A stretch of 64,000 nucleotides of DNA. It comes from Dromiciops gliroides. Its lineage: Eukaryota > Chordata > Mammalia > Microbiotheria > Microbiotheriidae. The stretch covers positions 725,702,232-725,766,231 of the forward strand of contig NC_057861.1 in the NCBI RefSeq assembly GCF_019393635.1, in the 5' to 3' direction. Under the pieces are notes generated by a model. That model ran no database searches, had not been told where the DNA came from, and saw only the letters and a program-made list of their open reading frames with translations. Positions 44,175 through 55,705 of the stretch are shown piece after piece. Made by a program: the position numbers and the translations under genes. The first letter of the stretch is position 1. The number at the start of each line of letters is the position of its first letter.

Positions 44175-45268
44175 TTATGGATGTGAACTAGGTGTTTTCT
44201 AAGTTTGACTTTGATTCTGTGATCCTAGACTGCTGCTAATAAGATAGGAAGCAGCAAATTAGGAAGTGAGAGTCAAAATGATTTTTTAAAAAAACAACTG
44301 GTCCTTGGAAAATAACTTAAGGTGGAGGCTTCTTTTATGTTTGCCTATCAGAATGCTTCTGAGTGAAACACAACTGTGGGAGAAAAACCTGTGTGAAATG
44401 GGTGGATTATTCTCTGCAGTTCATTAATTCTTTCAGCCTAAGTATCCATTGTATCCTAAGGTGTGTGGGGTACAAAGAAGCAAAACCACTTGGCCTTCGC
44501 TTTCAAGGAGTTTATAATCAGTTTGGGGAGAACACATTTAGAGCATAATAAGCTAATTTAATGAAAAGTCAAGTGACAGAAGACCATAGGACAAAGGCAG
44601 AACATGCTTAATTGCCAAATCAGTCGTACAGATAAGTGCCATAGGAGCCCAAATTCAAGAACTGAAAAAGTTTGTTAAATAATAGTTTAGTTAAATCAAA
44701 GGGGGCAACTGAGACTCAGAAGTAAAGTGAATACTGATTCTCACCAGTTAAATTCAACAAACTTCTGCTAAAAGTAGGGGAGGAATTGGTAGAGAAGATA
44801 GTTTAGGCCTGGAAGGAGTTCCTATTCTGCTGGGAGATAGAAATTTGAGTAAGTTTGTATTATCAAATACTAATAAATACCTTTTAATTCATTCATTCAA
44901 AACAGAAGGAAGTACAAGATAATTGAGTAGGTAGACCCAGCTACCAACTTTGGAGGGATCATTGAGATTATAAACATGAAAGCATTTGGAAGAGTGGAAG
45001 CCATAGTCAAAAAGAATAACTACTTGAGGCACAGAACTCCATCTCCAGGTTTACCAGAACTTGCTGTGTGTACCAGGTTAAGTTTTTGAGGTGTCCCACA
45101 AATCTCTTTGGTTTATGCTCTAACAAAGGTTTCTCCTGGGAAAATGAGCTTTATAGCCTGAGTCTGATTATTACCAGTAAAGGAAATGTCCAGCAATGTC
45201 TGGGTAAGTTTGTTTTTCCAATATCTATCTCAGAAGTTGCTAGAGAGGATCAAATGTAATACTGTAAA
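44175..45268. other. Intron 2, with an L2-like patch
   Basis: 44440-44560 (aagtatccattgtatcctaa; tttcaaggagtttataatca) is L2-like. No gene. Confidence 0.4.
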
Positions 45269-45278
45269 AACCTATATA

Positions 45279-45447
45279 GGGGGTAGCTAGGTGGCACAGT
45301 GGATAAAGCACCAGCCCTGGAATTAAGGAGGACCTGAGTTCAAATGCGGCCTCAGACACTTAACACTTACTAGTTGTGTGACCTAGGCAAGTCACTTAAC
45401 TCCCTGCCCCCCCCCCCAACAAAACAAAACAAAACAAAAAAAAACCC
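45279..45447 (+). mobile_element. Marsupial CORE-SINE, sense
   Basis: Full head and core with an (AAAAC)n tail after a C run. Duplication ACCTATATA at 45270-45278 and 45448-45456. Confidence 0.94.
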
Positions 45448-45658
45448 ACCTATATAAAGCTATTCTTAGTTGAGGTGAACAAGAGGTATAAGTAATACAA
45501 AAACTTTTGGTGATGTTTTGATATCGATCCTTATTTTCTTTTTTGTTTTTGTGTGTGTTTTTTAAATACACATACCATTACTTTTACCAAACCCTTAAAT
45601 CATTAAAATTTTGAGGATTACAGAAGAGACTTCTGTCTCTTTTTACTCTTGAGCTTCA

Positions 45659-45905
45659 GGAGGCAGCTAGGTGGCATAGTGGATAAAGCACTGGCCTTGG
45701 AGTCAGGAGGACATGAGTTCAAATCTGGCCTCAGACACTTGATACTTATTAGCTGTGTGACACTGGGTAAGTCACTTACTCCTGAATACCTCACACATCC
45801 AGGGCCATCTCCAGTCATCCTGATTGTAAATCTTGGCACTAGACCCAGGAGTTGAGGCTGGTGAGTTTACACATCCCTCCTTCACTTATACCCAATTCAC
45901 TGCAA
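45659..45905 (+). mobile_element. CORE-SINE with a third type of 3' tail
   Basis: The usual head and core are followed by atccagggccatctccagtc, atcctgattgtaaatcttgg, cactagacccagg and tcacttatacccaattcact. The same tail occurs at 53550-53715. Confidence 0.85.
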
Positions 45906-45991
45906 GTTATTTGTAACCTATCCCATCTTTCAGCTCTGAGCATTCTCTCTGTCTCTTCCCCTAGGCCTGGTTGTTCTTCATTTTCCTTTCT

Positions 45992-46180
45992 TGGTTTGTT
46001 TGTTGTTTGTTGTTTTTTGTGGGGGGGGTTGTTTGGTTTTGGTGAGGCGATTGGGGTTAAGTGACTTGCCCAGGGTCACACAGCTAGTTAAGTGTCACGT
46101 GTCTGAGGCTGGATTTGAACTCAGGTCCTCCTGAATCCAGGGCCAGTGCTCTATCCACTGTGCCACCTAGCTGCCCCCTC
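45992..46180 (-). mobile_element. Marsupial CORE-SINE, antisense
   Basis: Duplication CATTTTCCTTTCT at 45979-45991 and 46181-46193. The long T/G-rich stretch at 45992-46040 is the tail. Confidence 0.94.
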
Positions 46181-46193
46181 CATTTTCCTTTCT

Positions 46194-46345
46194 AACTATT
46201 GACTCGCCTGGCTTCCCACCTAAATCCCACCTTCTACATCAAGACTTCCCTTAATTCCAGTTTCTTCCTTCTGCTAATTATTTCCTTTTTATCTTGTGTA
46301 TAGCTTGTGCATCTTGTCTTCTCCATTAGATTGTAAAATAAGTAA
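46194..46345 (+). repeat. L2-like 3' end
   Basis: acctaaatcccaccttctac, atcaagacttcccttaattc, tgctaattatttcc, cttctccattagattgtaa, in L2 order. The SINE at 45992 interrupted it. Confidence 0.55.
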
Positions 46346-46830
46346 AACAATTATTACAGAGTTCTAGAAAAACCTAATTTTAACAGTGTTTTGGCAGTAA
46401 TGCTTATTATGGGCTAAAAGACATTTTCCTATTGTTACATGAATGGCTAAATTTTTTCTCTGTGAATATCTTCATCTAACACCTTTATTCTGTCCTCTTA
46501 AATGTGGAGAGTTTTCCTAGAGAAGTTTACATCTGATTGTATGCAGTAGAATTCTTAAATAGGCCTTAAGGTTATTTTGGTTTGGTTTTCTCCTTACTTC
46601 CCTCCCTCCTTCCTTCCAGAAGGTATTTATTTCGCCTGATTGGTTTTTCTTTTTTCTTTTTCTTTCTTTTTAGTAAGAGTGAAGACTGCCTTAAGAAAAA
46701 AATTGAATGAGGGAACTAACACTCCCTTTAAAAAGAAGTTCGTGACGTTTTCAGGTTTTAATGTTTTCTTTTCACTCTTCCTTTTAGCAAAAAGCTTACC
46801 TCCTGTATATGTTTTTTTATAGGATTGAGG
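46346..46830. other. Intron 2, nothing recognised
   Basis: No gene. Confidence 0.4.
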
Positions 46831-46839
46831 ACTGGAAGA

Positions 46840-46995
46840 GATACAATAGTCTTTAGTCAGACCATCTCAATTTACTAATAAGGTAATTGAGGCCCAGGGA
46901 AGAGAGAGGAGGTTGTGACTCGGTATCAGACATGGTAGATAAATAGAAGAGTCTAGATTTGAACTCCAGTGTCCTTTACACTACCCTGACTTTCT
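46840..46995 (-). repeat. MIR-like fragment
   Basis: ataaggtaattgaggcccag, gaagagagaggaggttgtga, tagatttgaactccagtgtc. Confidence 0.65.
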
Positions 46996-47079
46996 AGGAT
47001 AGGTGTAAATAGTTGTGATTTTCTTTAAGTAAATATGTCTGTTTTTTAAAAAAATGTTTAAAAACATTTTAAAGTAATA

Positions 47080-47160
47080 CTTTAAATATAATAATAAGTA
47101 ATAATATAATGTAATGTAATAATAATAAGTAATAATATAATAATAATAAGTAATACTTAG
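47080..47160. repeat. AAT/AATA-rich tandem stretch
   Basis: Repeats of taataataagtaataatat at 47088-47155. Confidence 0.85.
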
Positions 47161-47164
47161 AAGT

Positions 47165-47246
47165 AAAGAAGGCCATAAAGTGTATCTAATCTGCTGACCC
47201 CTTTATTTTACAGATAAGAAACTGGGTTATTGTATGATTTTATAAC
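47165..47246 (-). repeat. MIR-like fragment cut by the LTR
   Basis: aaggccataaagtgtatcta, tgacccctttattttacaga, taagaaactgggtta, ending at the LTR boundary. Confidence 0.5.
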
Positions 47247-47794
47247 TGTGAGATTAAAATTGGATATTAGATCATAAATCGACCCTACTTAACCTTTCCC
47301 TTAATTTATCTCCCAGACTAGTAAATGGAAGAAGCTTCTGGTTTTCTAGATAGACCTTTTATTGTATGGTAGTCACAAGGTGATGTTGATTAGAAGGATA
47401 GGAAAGTAGAAACACAATACAAATCGTCTTAAGTCTAGGCTTAGTCTATATTCTGTATAAAACTCACCAAAAACGGAAGGCCACCTTTGGGGTGAGAGAC
47501 CGAGTCAAGCGCGTGCTGTTAACGGAGAGCCGGGCCAAGTCAAACTCCAGTCCGCGTCTGTCTGTGCAGCGCAGGCAGGAGACCAGCGGAGCAGGATAAA
47601 GGCCCCACTTCCGTTCTCTCCTTGCCTTTTAAGCTCGCTCCCCGGAAGTCGAGTGCTCAGCAGGCAATCTGGCATGCATCGCAGGCGGACTGGTGTGCGT
47701 AGCTCATGCTGTTGGTCTCCTCCCCAAAAGGGTGGTCCTAAAAAAAACTGGCATCTCTCCATTATCTAACCGACTGTTAAAACTTTTTACCACA
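47247..47794 (-). mobile_element. Solitary retroviral LTR, minus orientation
   Basis: Reverse complement of the family at 38692: on the minus strand it starts TGTGGTAAAA and ends AATCTCACA. Long shared blocks include tagtctatattctgtataaa with actcacc, and ctcccagactagtaaatgga. The 548-bp length exceeds the 498 bp of the other copy; the U3 differs most and has one unit of the 39-bp motif. Flanks give AAC/AACT on each side, an unclear 3-4 bp duplication. No internal viral genes adjoin. Confidence 0.85.
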
Positions 47795-47884
47795 AACTGA
47801 AGCATATGCCTATCAGTGTAACTAGACAAATGGATGATAGGAATTAGAAATAGAAGGTGACTTTGGATTTCTAATCCAGGAGTT

Positions 47885-48045
47885 CTTAACCTTTTTTTGT
47901 TGTTACGGATCTCTTTGGCAATCTGAGGAAAACAGTGGACCCTCAGAATGACGTTTTAAAATACATACGATTACAAAGGAAACCAATTATATTAAAATAG
48001 TTTTTAAAAATTCATGGATTCTAGGTCAAGCCTGCTGTAGTCCAA
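47885..48045. mobile_element. DNA transposon-like remnant (gttcttaacctttttt type)
   Basis: aggagttcttaacctttttt, acggatctctttggcaatct, gtggaccctcagaatgac, gattacaaaggaaaccaatt follow a common mammalian non-autonomous DNA element from its left end. The right end was not found. Confidence 0.5.
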
Positions 48046-48059
48046 CCTTCACAAAGCAT

Positions 48060-48715
48060 TTTGCATGTAGTTCTCACTTGATTTTCACCAACCCTGTGAG
48101 ACCCTGTTATGTTCCTAATATATCATAGTTGATCCTACCATCTCAAGGCTAGAAGGAAATTTGTAGAATTTCTTCTTTGACTAATTTGACTTTTAGTCTG
48201 GATTTATTTGATAGAAGTACTTTTCCAAGTTATGATAGAGGTCAATTCAACAAACAATGCATTGTGCTTAGGTCTATTGATCTCCACTCCCCCCCCCCAA
48301 AAAAAAGGGGGTGTCCTTGCCCTTAAGGAGCATCGATATTCTAGAATCTTGGGTGTGACAGATCATTTGATTGAAATTTGCATTTCAGCCAATTTTTCTA
48401 CTCTTTCCTCAGTGGCAAATAGTGCTCTGTTTGTGTTTTGTCAGTGAACCCATTCATTATCCCACCTCCAGCACAGATTATAACCCATATAAAATTCTCA
48501 TCCCTTCTGCTCACTTTGTCTTTTATTCCACTTCTTGGCTAAAAAGTCATCGTTGATAGCTTCCTAGAGTAAAGTGCTGCAGTTGGTAATAAGCTGGAGC
48601 TAATCATACGTTTAATGTCCTCCTTGATTCAGAAATCGCAATATTTTGTGATTAACACAAAAAAGAAAAGGGTATGTTTGTCATTTATATGTATTTTTAA
48701 AATATGACTTGTGCA
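48060..48715. other. Intron 2, nothing recognised
   Basis: No gene. A C/A run lies at 48290-48306. Confidence 0.4.
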
Positions 48716-48719
48716 ACAG

Positions 48720-49265
48720 GATTGTTGAAAACAATGCAGAATTTCACATACATTTCATCTCATTCTTATATTCACTACTTTGTCTTGGTTCTCTTACCTG
48801 TGTAAACTGTTTCCTTTGCTGGCCTTATCCATATCACAGTCCCACTTACCTAAGAGTGTTCCCCAAGGTTCTGTCTAAGGCCTTGTTCCTACTCTATACT
48901 TTCACAGAAACCTCATCAATTCATCTCTATAAAAATGACTCTCAATTCTGTCTTTTCTGCCCAGTCTTCAGCTGAATATCACCAGTTAGTTGCCTTTTGG
49001 TTATTTCAAACTGGATGTTCCGGAGACACCTCAAACTCAACATTTCCAAAACTGAACTTTCTTTCCCAAAAAGCTTCTCCCTTCTTTCAGACTTCCATAC
49101 TTAAGTCATCCTTCCACTCTCCCAGGTTCATAACTCAGACATCATCCTCAGCTTTTTAGTCTTTGACCCCCACATAGCCAGTCATTTTGTAAGATTTACT
49201 TTCATGGCTGGACCACTTTGGAGCCCTTCTCTCCACCCAGACAGAACACCTTTGTTTGGGATGCA
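48720..49265 (+). mobile_element. L2-like ORF2 fragment
   Basis: ttccccaaggttctgtctaa, ctcatcaattcatctctata, gacacctcaaactcaacatt, tccaaaactgaactttcttt, ttcataactcagacatcatc match L2 ORF2 text in order. Decayed. Confidence 0.55.
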
Positions 49266-49269
49266 AGCT

Positions 49270-49440
49270 TGACTGGGCCCTGCCTCAGTTTATTTATCAG
49301 CAGTGTGACCCTCGGCAAGTCATTTAACTTCTCTCAGCTTCAGTTTCCTTACCGGCAAAATGCCATACTTCATGTGATGTGAGGAGGAAATCAAATTAGA
49401 TAATCCCTGAGTGTCATTAAAATCGGAATCTTCAACATGG
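49270..49440 (+). repeat. MIR-like fragment, sense
   Basis: cagtgtgaccctcggcaagt, catttaacttctctcagctt, cagtttccttaccggcaaaa. Confidence 0.7.
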
Positions 49441-50955
49441 CTTTTTCTTTTCATGTTCACATTCTGACACATTTTTTTCCTAACTCACATGTCATTTCTA
49501 TTCCCTGAGGTGTGGTAAGTAGGATCCCAGTTTGGTCTTCAGGCAAATCACTCACTGTCTTTGAACCTCCGATTCTTGAACACAAATAAGAGTGTGTGTG
49601 TGTTTTTTACTTGTACTATCTCTATTTCACAGGGGTGTGAAGAAAATGTCTTATAAGCTTTAAGTACTATGCAAATTTGAGCTATTACTATATATTCTTT
49701 TTTATTTTATTCTTTAAAGTGGGTTGAAGGATAGGTAGTGGGCAAGAGTGGGGGCAAAATAATAGCTTGCCCATCTTCACCTGAATTAGTACTTCATAGG
49801 GCAGCTATTACTATGGCAAATCACTTATTCCATCTAAAAAGTTCAGTGTTTGTTAGTTTTTACTTAATCAGTTCCTTTGTAGTTATTTCATTTGCTTAAG
49901 CTGTTTTCAACTGGTTTGTGTATTCCTCCAGAACAGGCACCGTTTCTTTGACATGTTATGATCTCCAGTTTGCTGTTTTATATAGTAATTTTTATGCAGC
50001 TCATGTTGTTTGACATGTTTATAATCCACTAGATGGAAATATTAGGACAAATCATGTTACTTGGATCTTTTCATAGAAGACGTGATATGACATAGGAAAC
50101 CAGCACTTGGGCCTATAATTTCATTACTTCAGTGGATAGTCCTTTCATAAGGTTTAAAAAAAAAATCCCATTCCAGTTCGTTGTTCCATAATGTGTCTGT
50201 GCATTTTTTCAGGTTAACAGTTTGACTCTTGGCCTATTAGATTTATAATATGTTATCCTTAAATCTTGCCAAATGGATAGCCCGCTTCCTTTTCCTCAAA
50301 ATTATTTCCTTTAAGAATCAGAAAAGGGGCTGAAAGGCCTTGAATGTATAAAGGGTTCTTGTATAATCACTCTTTATAATTAAAAATAAAATTTAGGTAA
50401 AAATAAAATTTTGAGGAATTTGGCAAAACACAAAACTTCATCCTTGGCAACTGTGTAAGTCACAGAAATTGACTTTTAGTTATAAGAAGACAATGTTTCC
50501 ATTTGATATATAAATCACTTCTTTGATCATTTTTATATGGAATCTTCACATTGTCAAAATGATGACTTGAGACATCTTCCCTTTTCATTCACACATCCAT
50601 TTTTATAGTCCTCTATGTTAATTCTTCTAGGTAAGATTTTGCAGGTAATTAGAATCTTTTTATGTTTTTTTTTCTATTAATGGGACCACACTCCTTGGAC
50701 TATTTTTCTCCTTTAGTCTTTTTTACACTTATAGGTTATACAGGAGGTCAGCAATATTTTCTTGGAGGACCTTAAGTTTTTGATTTCCAGCGGTTGTGAT
50801 CATTTTCCTGTTGCATATAAAGGTTTTGAACTAAGCGCCCCCCTCCTTTTTTTTTTTTTTTTTTGAAACATTGTGGGTTTTTTTTAATCCTTTCATGAAA
50901 AACCTTTAACCATTAGGTTTTTTTAAAAAACCATTAGGTTTTAAACATCTTCTGA
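49441..50955. other. Intron 2, unique-looking stretch
   Basis: No gene. T-rich runs near 50843-50864. Confidence 0.45.
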
Positions 50956-50976
50956 TTTAGATAGATACCTACTTTT

Positions 50977-51134
50977 TTTTTTTTTTTTTTTTTTTTTTGC
51001 AGGGCAATAAGGGTTAAGTGACTTGCCCAGGGTCACACAGCTAGTATGTGTTAAGTGTCTGAGGTCAGATTTGAACTCACGTCCTCCTGAATCCAGGGCA
51101 CAGTGCTCTATCCACTGTGCCACCTAGCTGCCCC
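50977..51134 (-). mobile_element. Marsupial CORE-SINE, antisense
   Basis: Duplication TAGATACCTACTTT at 50962-50975 and 51135-51148. Long T tail. Confidence 0.95.
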
Positions 51135-51149
51135 TAGATACCTACTTTT

Positions 51150-52180
51150 AAAAACTAGTTTGGTGTTAGAGAAATTTGGAACACAGTTAAAAATCACATT
51201 CCTACACTTCTAGGAAGAGGACCCAACCTCCCTGGTGAAATAGCAAACTGAAGTAAGGAATGCTCTAATACGGGGAAAGGTTATGCACAAAGGTTATTCA
51301 TCAGCCCTTCAAGAATTCCTTTTTGGAGGGATTCTTAGACCTTTTAGGAGAGCCCCCAACATGGCACTTGGTTTTACCCCTCTGATACTTAGGATTATCT
51401 TGTTTTAACCCCGACCGATTTGCCTTAACTCAACTTGGCCACAAATAATGGGTGAGTTAATGAAGCCCTCCTCTGCTCAACAGTTTAGTAATCGTTTATT
51501 AGTTACCTACTTTGTGCAAGTCGATAGGGTGTAGGTTCTGAGCATAACAAGACAAGAATTGAACAACAGACCTCGTCCCCATGTTGTTTATTCTTGCCAG
51601 TGGCTTATTTGCCAGTACCTAACACACTCCTCTACACAGTTAATTTTTGCCGAAATAAGTGTTTTTAGAATTAATACATTTGCTTATAAATTTTGTTTTC
51701 TGGCAAAAATCATTTACCAGTTTTGTGTTCTGGCTTATTTTTATTAATATGAGTTGGACGAATGTGTCAAAAGGCACATGAGATATCTAATCAATTCTGT
51801 AAGAGGCCAAGGTACAGGATAGGAAAGCTTTTAAAAGGATCTTCTGTTAATTTATTAGATTAGCTAATTGTCACCTCTTAGTCCTGAGAGAATGAGATGG
51901 GGGGGGGAGATAGGAAGGTGAAGCTGCGCTTAAGCCCTTTGGGCTTGCACCAAAATGATGGTTTATGATAACAATCATTTGGAGCTGAGTAATTTAGGAG
52001 GTGGATGAGGTATTCCCTTAGTGGTTCTGTGTTTGAAGAAAGAGTTGAAGAGAATGAGATGGGCCTCCTTTTAACCCTAAATCATTTGTGAATTAATTAA
52101 GTGATCGAGAATTGAGATGATATTAATTTTTACAAGATGACATGTGCTCTGATTCCCAATTCAGTGCTCTTTCCATAATA
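51150..52180. other. Intron 2, unique-looking; candidate conserved element
   Basis: 51485-51560 has L2-like wording. 51820-52180 shows no repeat signature and several homeodomain-like cores (TTATTAGATTAGCTAATTG; GAATTAATTAAGTG) plus TTATGATAACAATCATTTGG. Confidence 0.4.
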
Positions 52181-52182
52181 AC

Positions 52183-52440
52183 ATACAGCTAGGTGGTGCA
52201 GTGAATAGAGCACCCTGCCTGGAGTCAGGAACTGAATTCAGATTTGGCCTCAGATACTTACTAGTTTTGTATAACCCTTAGGCTAGTCACTTTACCCTAT
52301 TTGCCTCAGTTTTCTCATCTGTAAAACGAACTGGATAAAGGAAACGGCAAACCACTCAAATATCTTTGCTAAGAAAACCCCAAATGGAGTCATGAAGAGT
52401 AGGACCTGACTGAAATGACTAAATGATAATAAAACCAACA
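52183..52440 (+). mobile_element. Long CORE-SINE with RTE-like tail
   Basis: acagctaggtggtgcagtga, gcctcagttttctcatctgt, ggcaaaccactcaaatatct, ttgctaagaaaaccccaaat, ggagtcatgaagag, ending in an (ATAA)-rich tail. The most complete copy of this type here. Confidence 0.88.
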
Positions 52441-52855
52441 CTGTTATCCTGATTCTCCCTTTTTATGGATTTAACCCTTACTATGGCTCTACTTCCTATC
52501 CCAACACCATAAACACTTATGTTCCCTAGGGCTTAGCTTTCTGACCTTCTCTTTCTCCTTGAAGGTGTCTGGTCTAGGCAGCCAAATGGTTTCAAATCTG
52601 CCTTTTTCATGAGAACAGTATGGGAGAGCGGTGTTATCCTAAATTTAAGCAAGCTATACAATATAACATTCTTCTGATCTAATAAGTGGAAATAGCTGGA
52701 AAAGGCTTCCTTGGCTGCTAATGAAGTGAATAGATAAGAATCCCTTTAAAGGGAACTGTTGCCCTCAGTTATTCTAGGACAGCTTCCCTTTGTATAGGTA
52801 ACTCAATGTAAGTTCTGTACTTTGCATTAAATCTGTTAAAATTTAGGATATGTAG
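52441..52855. other. Intron 2, nothing recognised
   Basis: No gene. Confidence 0.4.
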
Positions 52856-52859
52856 ACAG

Positions 52860-53260
52860 TTCTTGCTTTAGGTGAAGAAAATCTACATTCTAAAAATAAT
52901 ACCCACTTGAACTTTACTGTACAGTATTCTACTCTCTCTGTGCTAATGTCCTTCAGCTAGGCCTTCCTTTTCCTCCGCCACCAGATAAACAGAACACCTC
53001 TAAAAAAAACAACTCAACTCTCCATGGAAAGCAGAATAACTGAATAACTTGGGGGGGGGGGTTGATTTGAGACCTGGCCAAGAGAGAGGAGATCTTTGCC
53101 TTGCTCTGCCCATGTGTCCTTCCCTATCGTGTCCAGCTTCTGTCCTATGGGTACCGCTCACTGCCCTTCCTCTTTTGTCTGTGTCTGGCCACCATCTATC
53201 CTTTAACCAAATGCTGACCCCTCCCCTCCTATCCCTTCCCCAAGTCCCATGCAAATTATG
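52860..53260. repeat. C-rich segment like the one at 23.9 kb
   Basis: Starts agttcttgctttaggtga, has a C/T-rich interior with repeated tgtcc words, and ends near catgcaaattatgaatg. A G run lies at 53051-53062. Confidence 0.35.
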
Positions 53261-53389
53261 AATGATCCACTTAGATCACACTTAGACTCAAGAAGTCTCT
53301 GTACTGGACAATCTTGGTACAGAGAATCTTAGCCTCTTGTTCAGGCTATTCTGTCAGACAGATCTATGATGTCATTAATGTATATCAGT

Positions 53390-53860
53390 TTGCCAACAAG
53401 TACTTATTAGATTCTATGTTTCAAGACAGTATGTTAAACCCTGGAGATAGCCCTGAAGTTAGGAGGACCTGAGTTCAAATATCACCTCAGACATTAGCTG
53501 TGTGTTCCTGGGCAAGTCACTTAACCCCAATTAACTTAAAACATCTGGGGCCGTCTCCAGTCATCCTGATAGCTGTCTTGCCACTGGACCCAGGTGGCTC
53601 CTGGAGGAAAGAGTGAGGTTGGTAACTTTGCACATTCCTCCTTCACTTAAATCCAATTCACTGCAAGGTATGATATCACCTCCCTTTAGTATGTTCCTCT
53701 TTGAGAATGAAGGACAAACAAGAAGCCCTAGAGAAACAAAGAGACAAAATCCTTGTTCTCAAGGAACCCACAATCTTATGTGGGGAGAGGCAACAGGAAA
53801 ACTACATACAAACAGGATATTTGGTAAATTGGAGCTGATCAATAGAAGAGAAAGTATTGG
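53390..53860 (+). repeat. L2-like fragment split by a SINE
   Basis: Left: aacaagtacttattagattc ... ttaaaccctggagat. Right (53727-53830): gagaaacaaagagacaaaat, ccttgttctcaaggaaccca, caatcttatgtggggag. The two halves join to one L2 reading. Confidence 0.6.
53446..53720 (+). mobile_element. CORE-SINE with a third type of 3' tail
   Basis: cctgaagttaggaggacctg, gcaagtcacttaaccccaat, then ggccgtctccagtcatcctg, tgccactggacccaggtggc, aatccaattcactgcaaggt and gagaatgaaggacaaacaag. AGCCCT flanks both ends within the L2 fragment. The head is 5' truncated. Confidence 0.82.
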
Positions 53861-53969
53861 CTTTAAGAAAGATTATGAAAAGCTGCTTATAGTAGGTGGA
53901 ATTTTAGCTAGGACTTGAAGGAAGCCAAGAAGCAGAGATGAAGAAAGAGGCTTGAGAAGCCATACTAGG

Positions 53970-54560
53970 AAACTCAACATATCCTAAAACACAGTTCATT
54001 ATCTTTTCCTAAACCTCCCTACCCTTCCCTTTTTCTTTGAAAGGCGTGCCTATCATTCCAGTCACCCAAATTCACAACCTCAGTCATGTTTTACTCTCCC
54101 TCACCCCACATATCCAATCAATTGATATTTAAAGCCATCAAACTGACTCCAATTTAGCTTTTCAGCCTTAATTTTACATCGTTTTCCTTTTTACTGCCTA
54201 TGGTATTAGTCTAGGTGACTTGTTCTTCTCACACAGTGCATTTTCCCTCTCATGTCTGAAATGTACTGTTATCCACCTCTGCCATTTATCTAATTTCCTT
54301 CAAAACTCAGATCAAATACTACCACCATCTTTGTAAGACCATTAACTGTTTCCTCTAGCTTCTAGTGTTACATAGTGCATGCTTGCTGCAGCACTTGAAT
54401 TTCTTGAATTTCTTGAATTTCTTGAATTTCTTTTGCATACACTGGTCTATTAATTGTAAGAACAAATACTGTTTGATACTTGTCTTTTGTACCCCTCTGC
54501 ATTTAGCACGTGTTTGATGCATAGTAGGCACTTTTGCAATGCTTTCTACTAGATTCATTT
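53970..54560 (+). mobile_element. L2-like LINE 3' portion
   Basis: aaaacacagttcattatctt, cacccaaattcacaacctca, cacatatccaatcaattgat, aaaactcagatcaaatacta, cttctagtgttacatagtgc, ttagcacgtgtttgatgcat follow L2 ORF2 end and 3'UTR in order. Confidence 0.6.
54394..54429. repeat. 9-bp tandem repeat, 4 copies
   Basis: Four perfect CTTGAATTT units inside the L2-like sequence. Confidence 0.95.
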
Positions 54561-54579
54561 CTGGAAAACTGCAGATCTC

Positions 54580-55540
54580 AGACTCTTAAGCTATATCATA
54601 AAATAAGCCAAGAGTGAAACTCTAAAATATCCAGGATCTCTATTCTCCAATATAAAAGCCAGTGCCACAAAGCTACTTGCCCTGTTGCCCACATAATAAT
54701 GCATGAGCATATTTTTCTTGTGCTTTTTAGATGATGTAACATTATATATGTATATTTTGTTAAATGGTTCCCAGTTATATTTCAATCTGGTTAATTTGAG
54801 GAACATACTTTGACACCTCTTCTATAGACTAATCTCTCTCTCACACACACACACTCTTGGTTGTTTAATCACATACCTCTGGGTATTTTCCTCAAAAATT
54901 AATAATTGTGATGCATTTTGTAAATGTCTGCTTTTGTCATATGAACTACAATTTGGAGACTGCTAAATACATTTTAATTGGGATTTTTGACAGCTATAAA
55001 TTTTTTCAGAGCAGATTGGATTATTTTAGTATAGTGTTCCTGGGGAGAAATTATTTGTCTTGTTTACATTTGAAAATATTTATTCTCTATGAAGCTTACA
55101 TTAGAATAACCCCAAGAATTGCAATATTAAGTAGTTAGGTCAACATTTTAAAAATAAGGATCTTTTTTGAAATGTTTGTTTTAAAACTTAGAAGGAGCAG
55201 ATACACTTGTTTCTTTTTTAAAAAGTGAAATGTTAAAAGTTATCTAGTTGGGTCCAAGAACAGATGTTTATATTTAATTTAGTTCATTGTTCAAAGAAGA
55301 TACTTTCTAGCAAAATTTTGGGAAAGTTATAACTTATGGGTTTGGGCAAATCTGGTTTAGACCAATACACTTACTGTGGGATAATTAATTTCTCCATGTA
55401 CAGTAGGTTAGTGAGCACCAACTATGCAAAGTGGGAAGTGAAATTTGTATTCTGGGTTATGCAACGTTTTTGAGGTGATTCTTGGGCATTTTCTCTATGA
55501 CATTTATAATTTTAAAATCTCTATGCCTTAAAAGGAGCCT
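54580..55540. other. Intron 2, nothing recognised
   Basis: A short TC/AC microsatellite at 54833-54854. No gene. Confidence 0.4.
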
Positions 55541-55705
55541 GCTAGGAATGCTGGGCCTGGAGTTATTAGGGACTGAGTTCAAATTAGGTATCCGACCCTT
55601 ACTAGCTGCGTGACTCTGGGCAAGTCACTTAAGCTTTATTTGCCTTAATCCACTGGAGAACAAATGGCAGACCCCACCAGGCATTGCTGCCAAGAAAACC
55701 CTATG
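55541..55705 (+). mobile_element. Long CORE-SINE, diverged
   Basis: aatgctgggcctggagttat, tagctgcgtgactctgggca, agtcacttaagctttatttg, then gcattgctgccaagaaaacc. Confidence 0.7.

Noticed and set aside
38692..47794. A full provirus between the two LTRs
   Set aside because: The LTRs are in opposite orientation and no gag, pol or env text lies between them.
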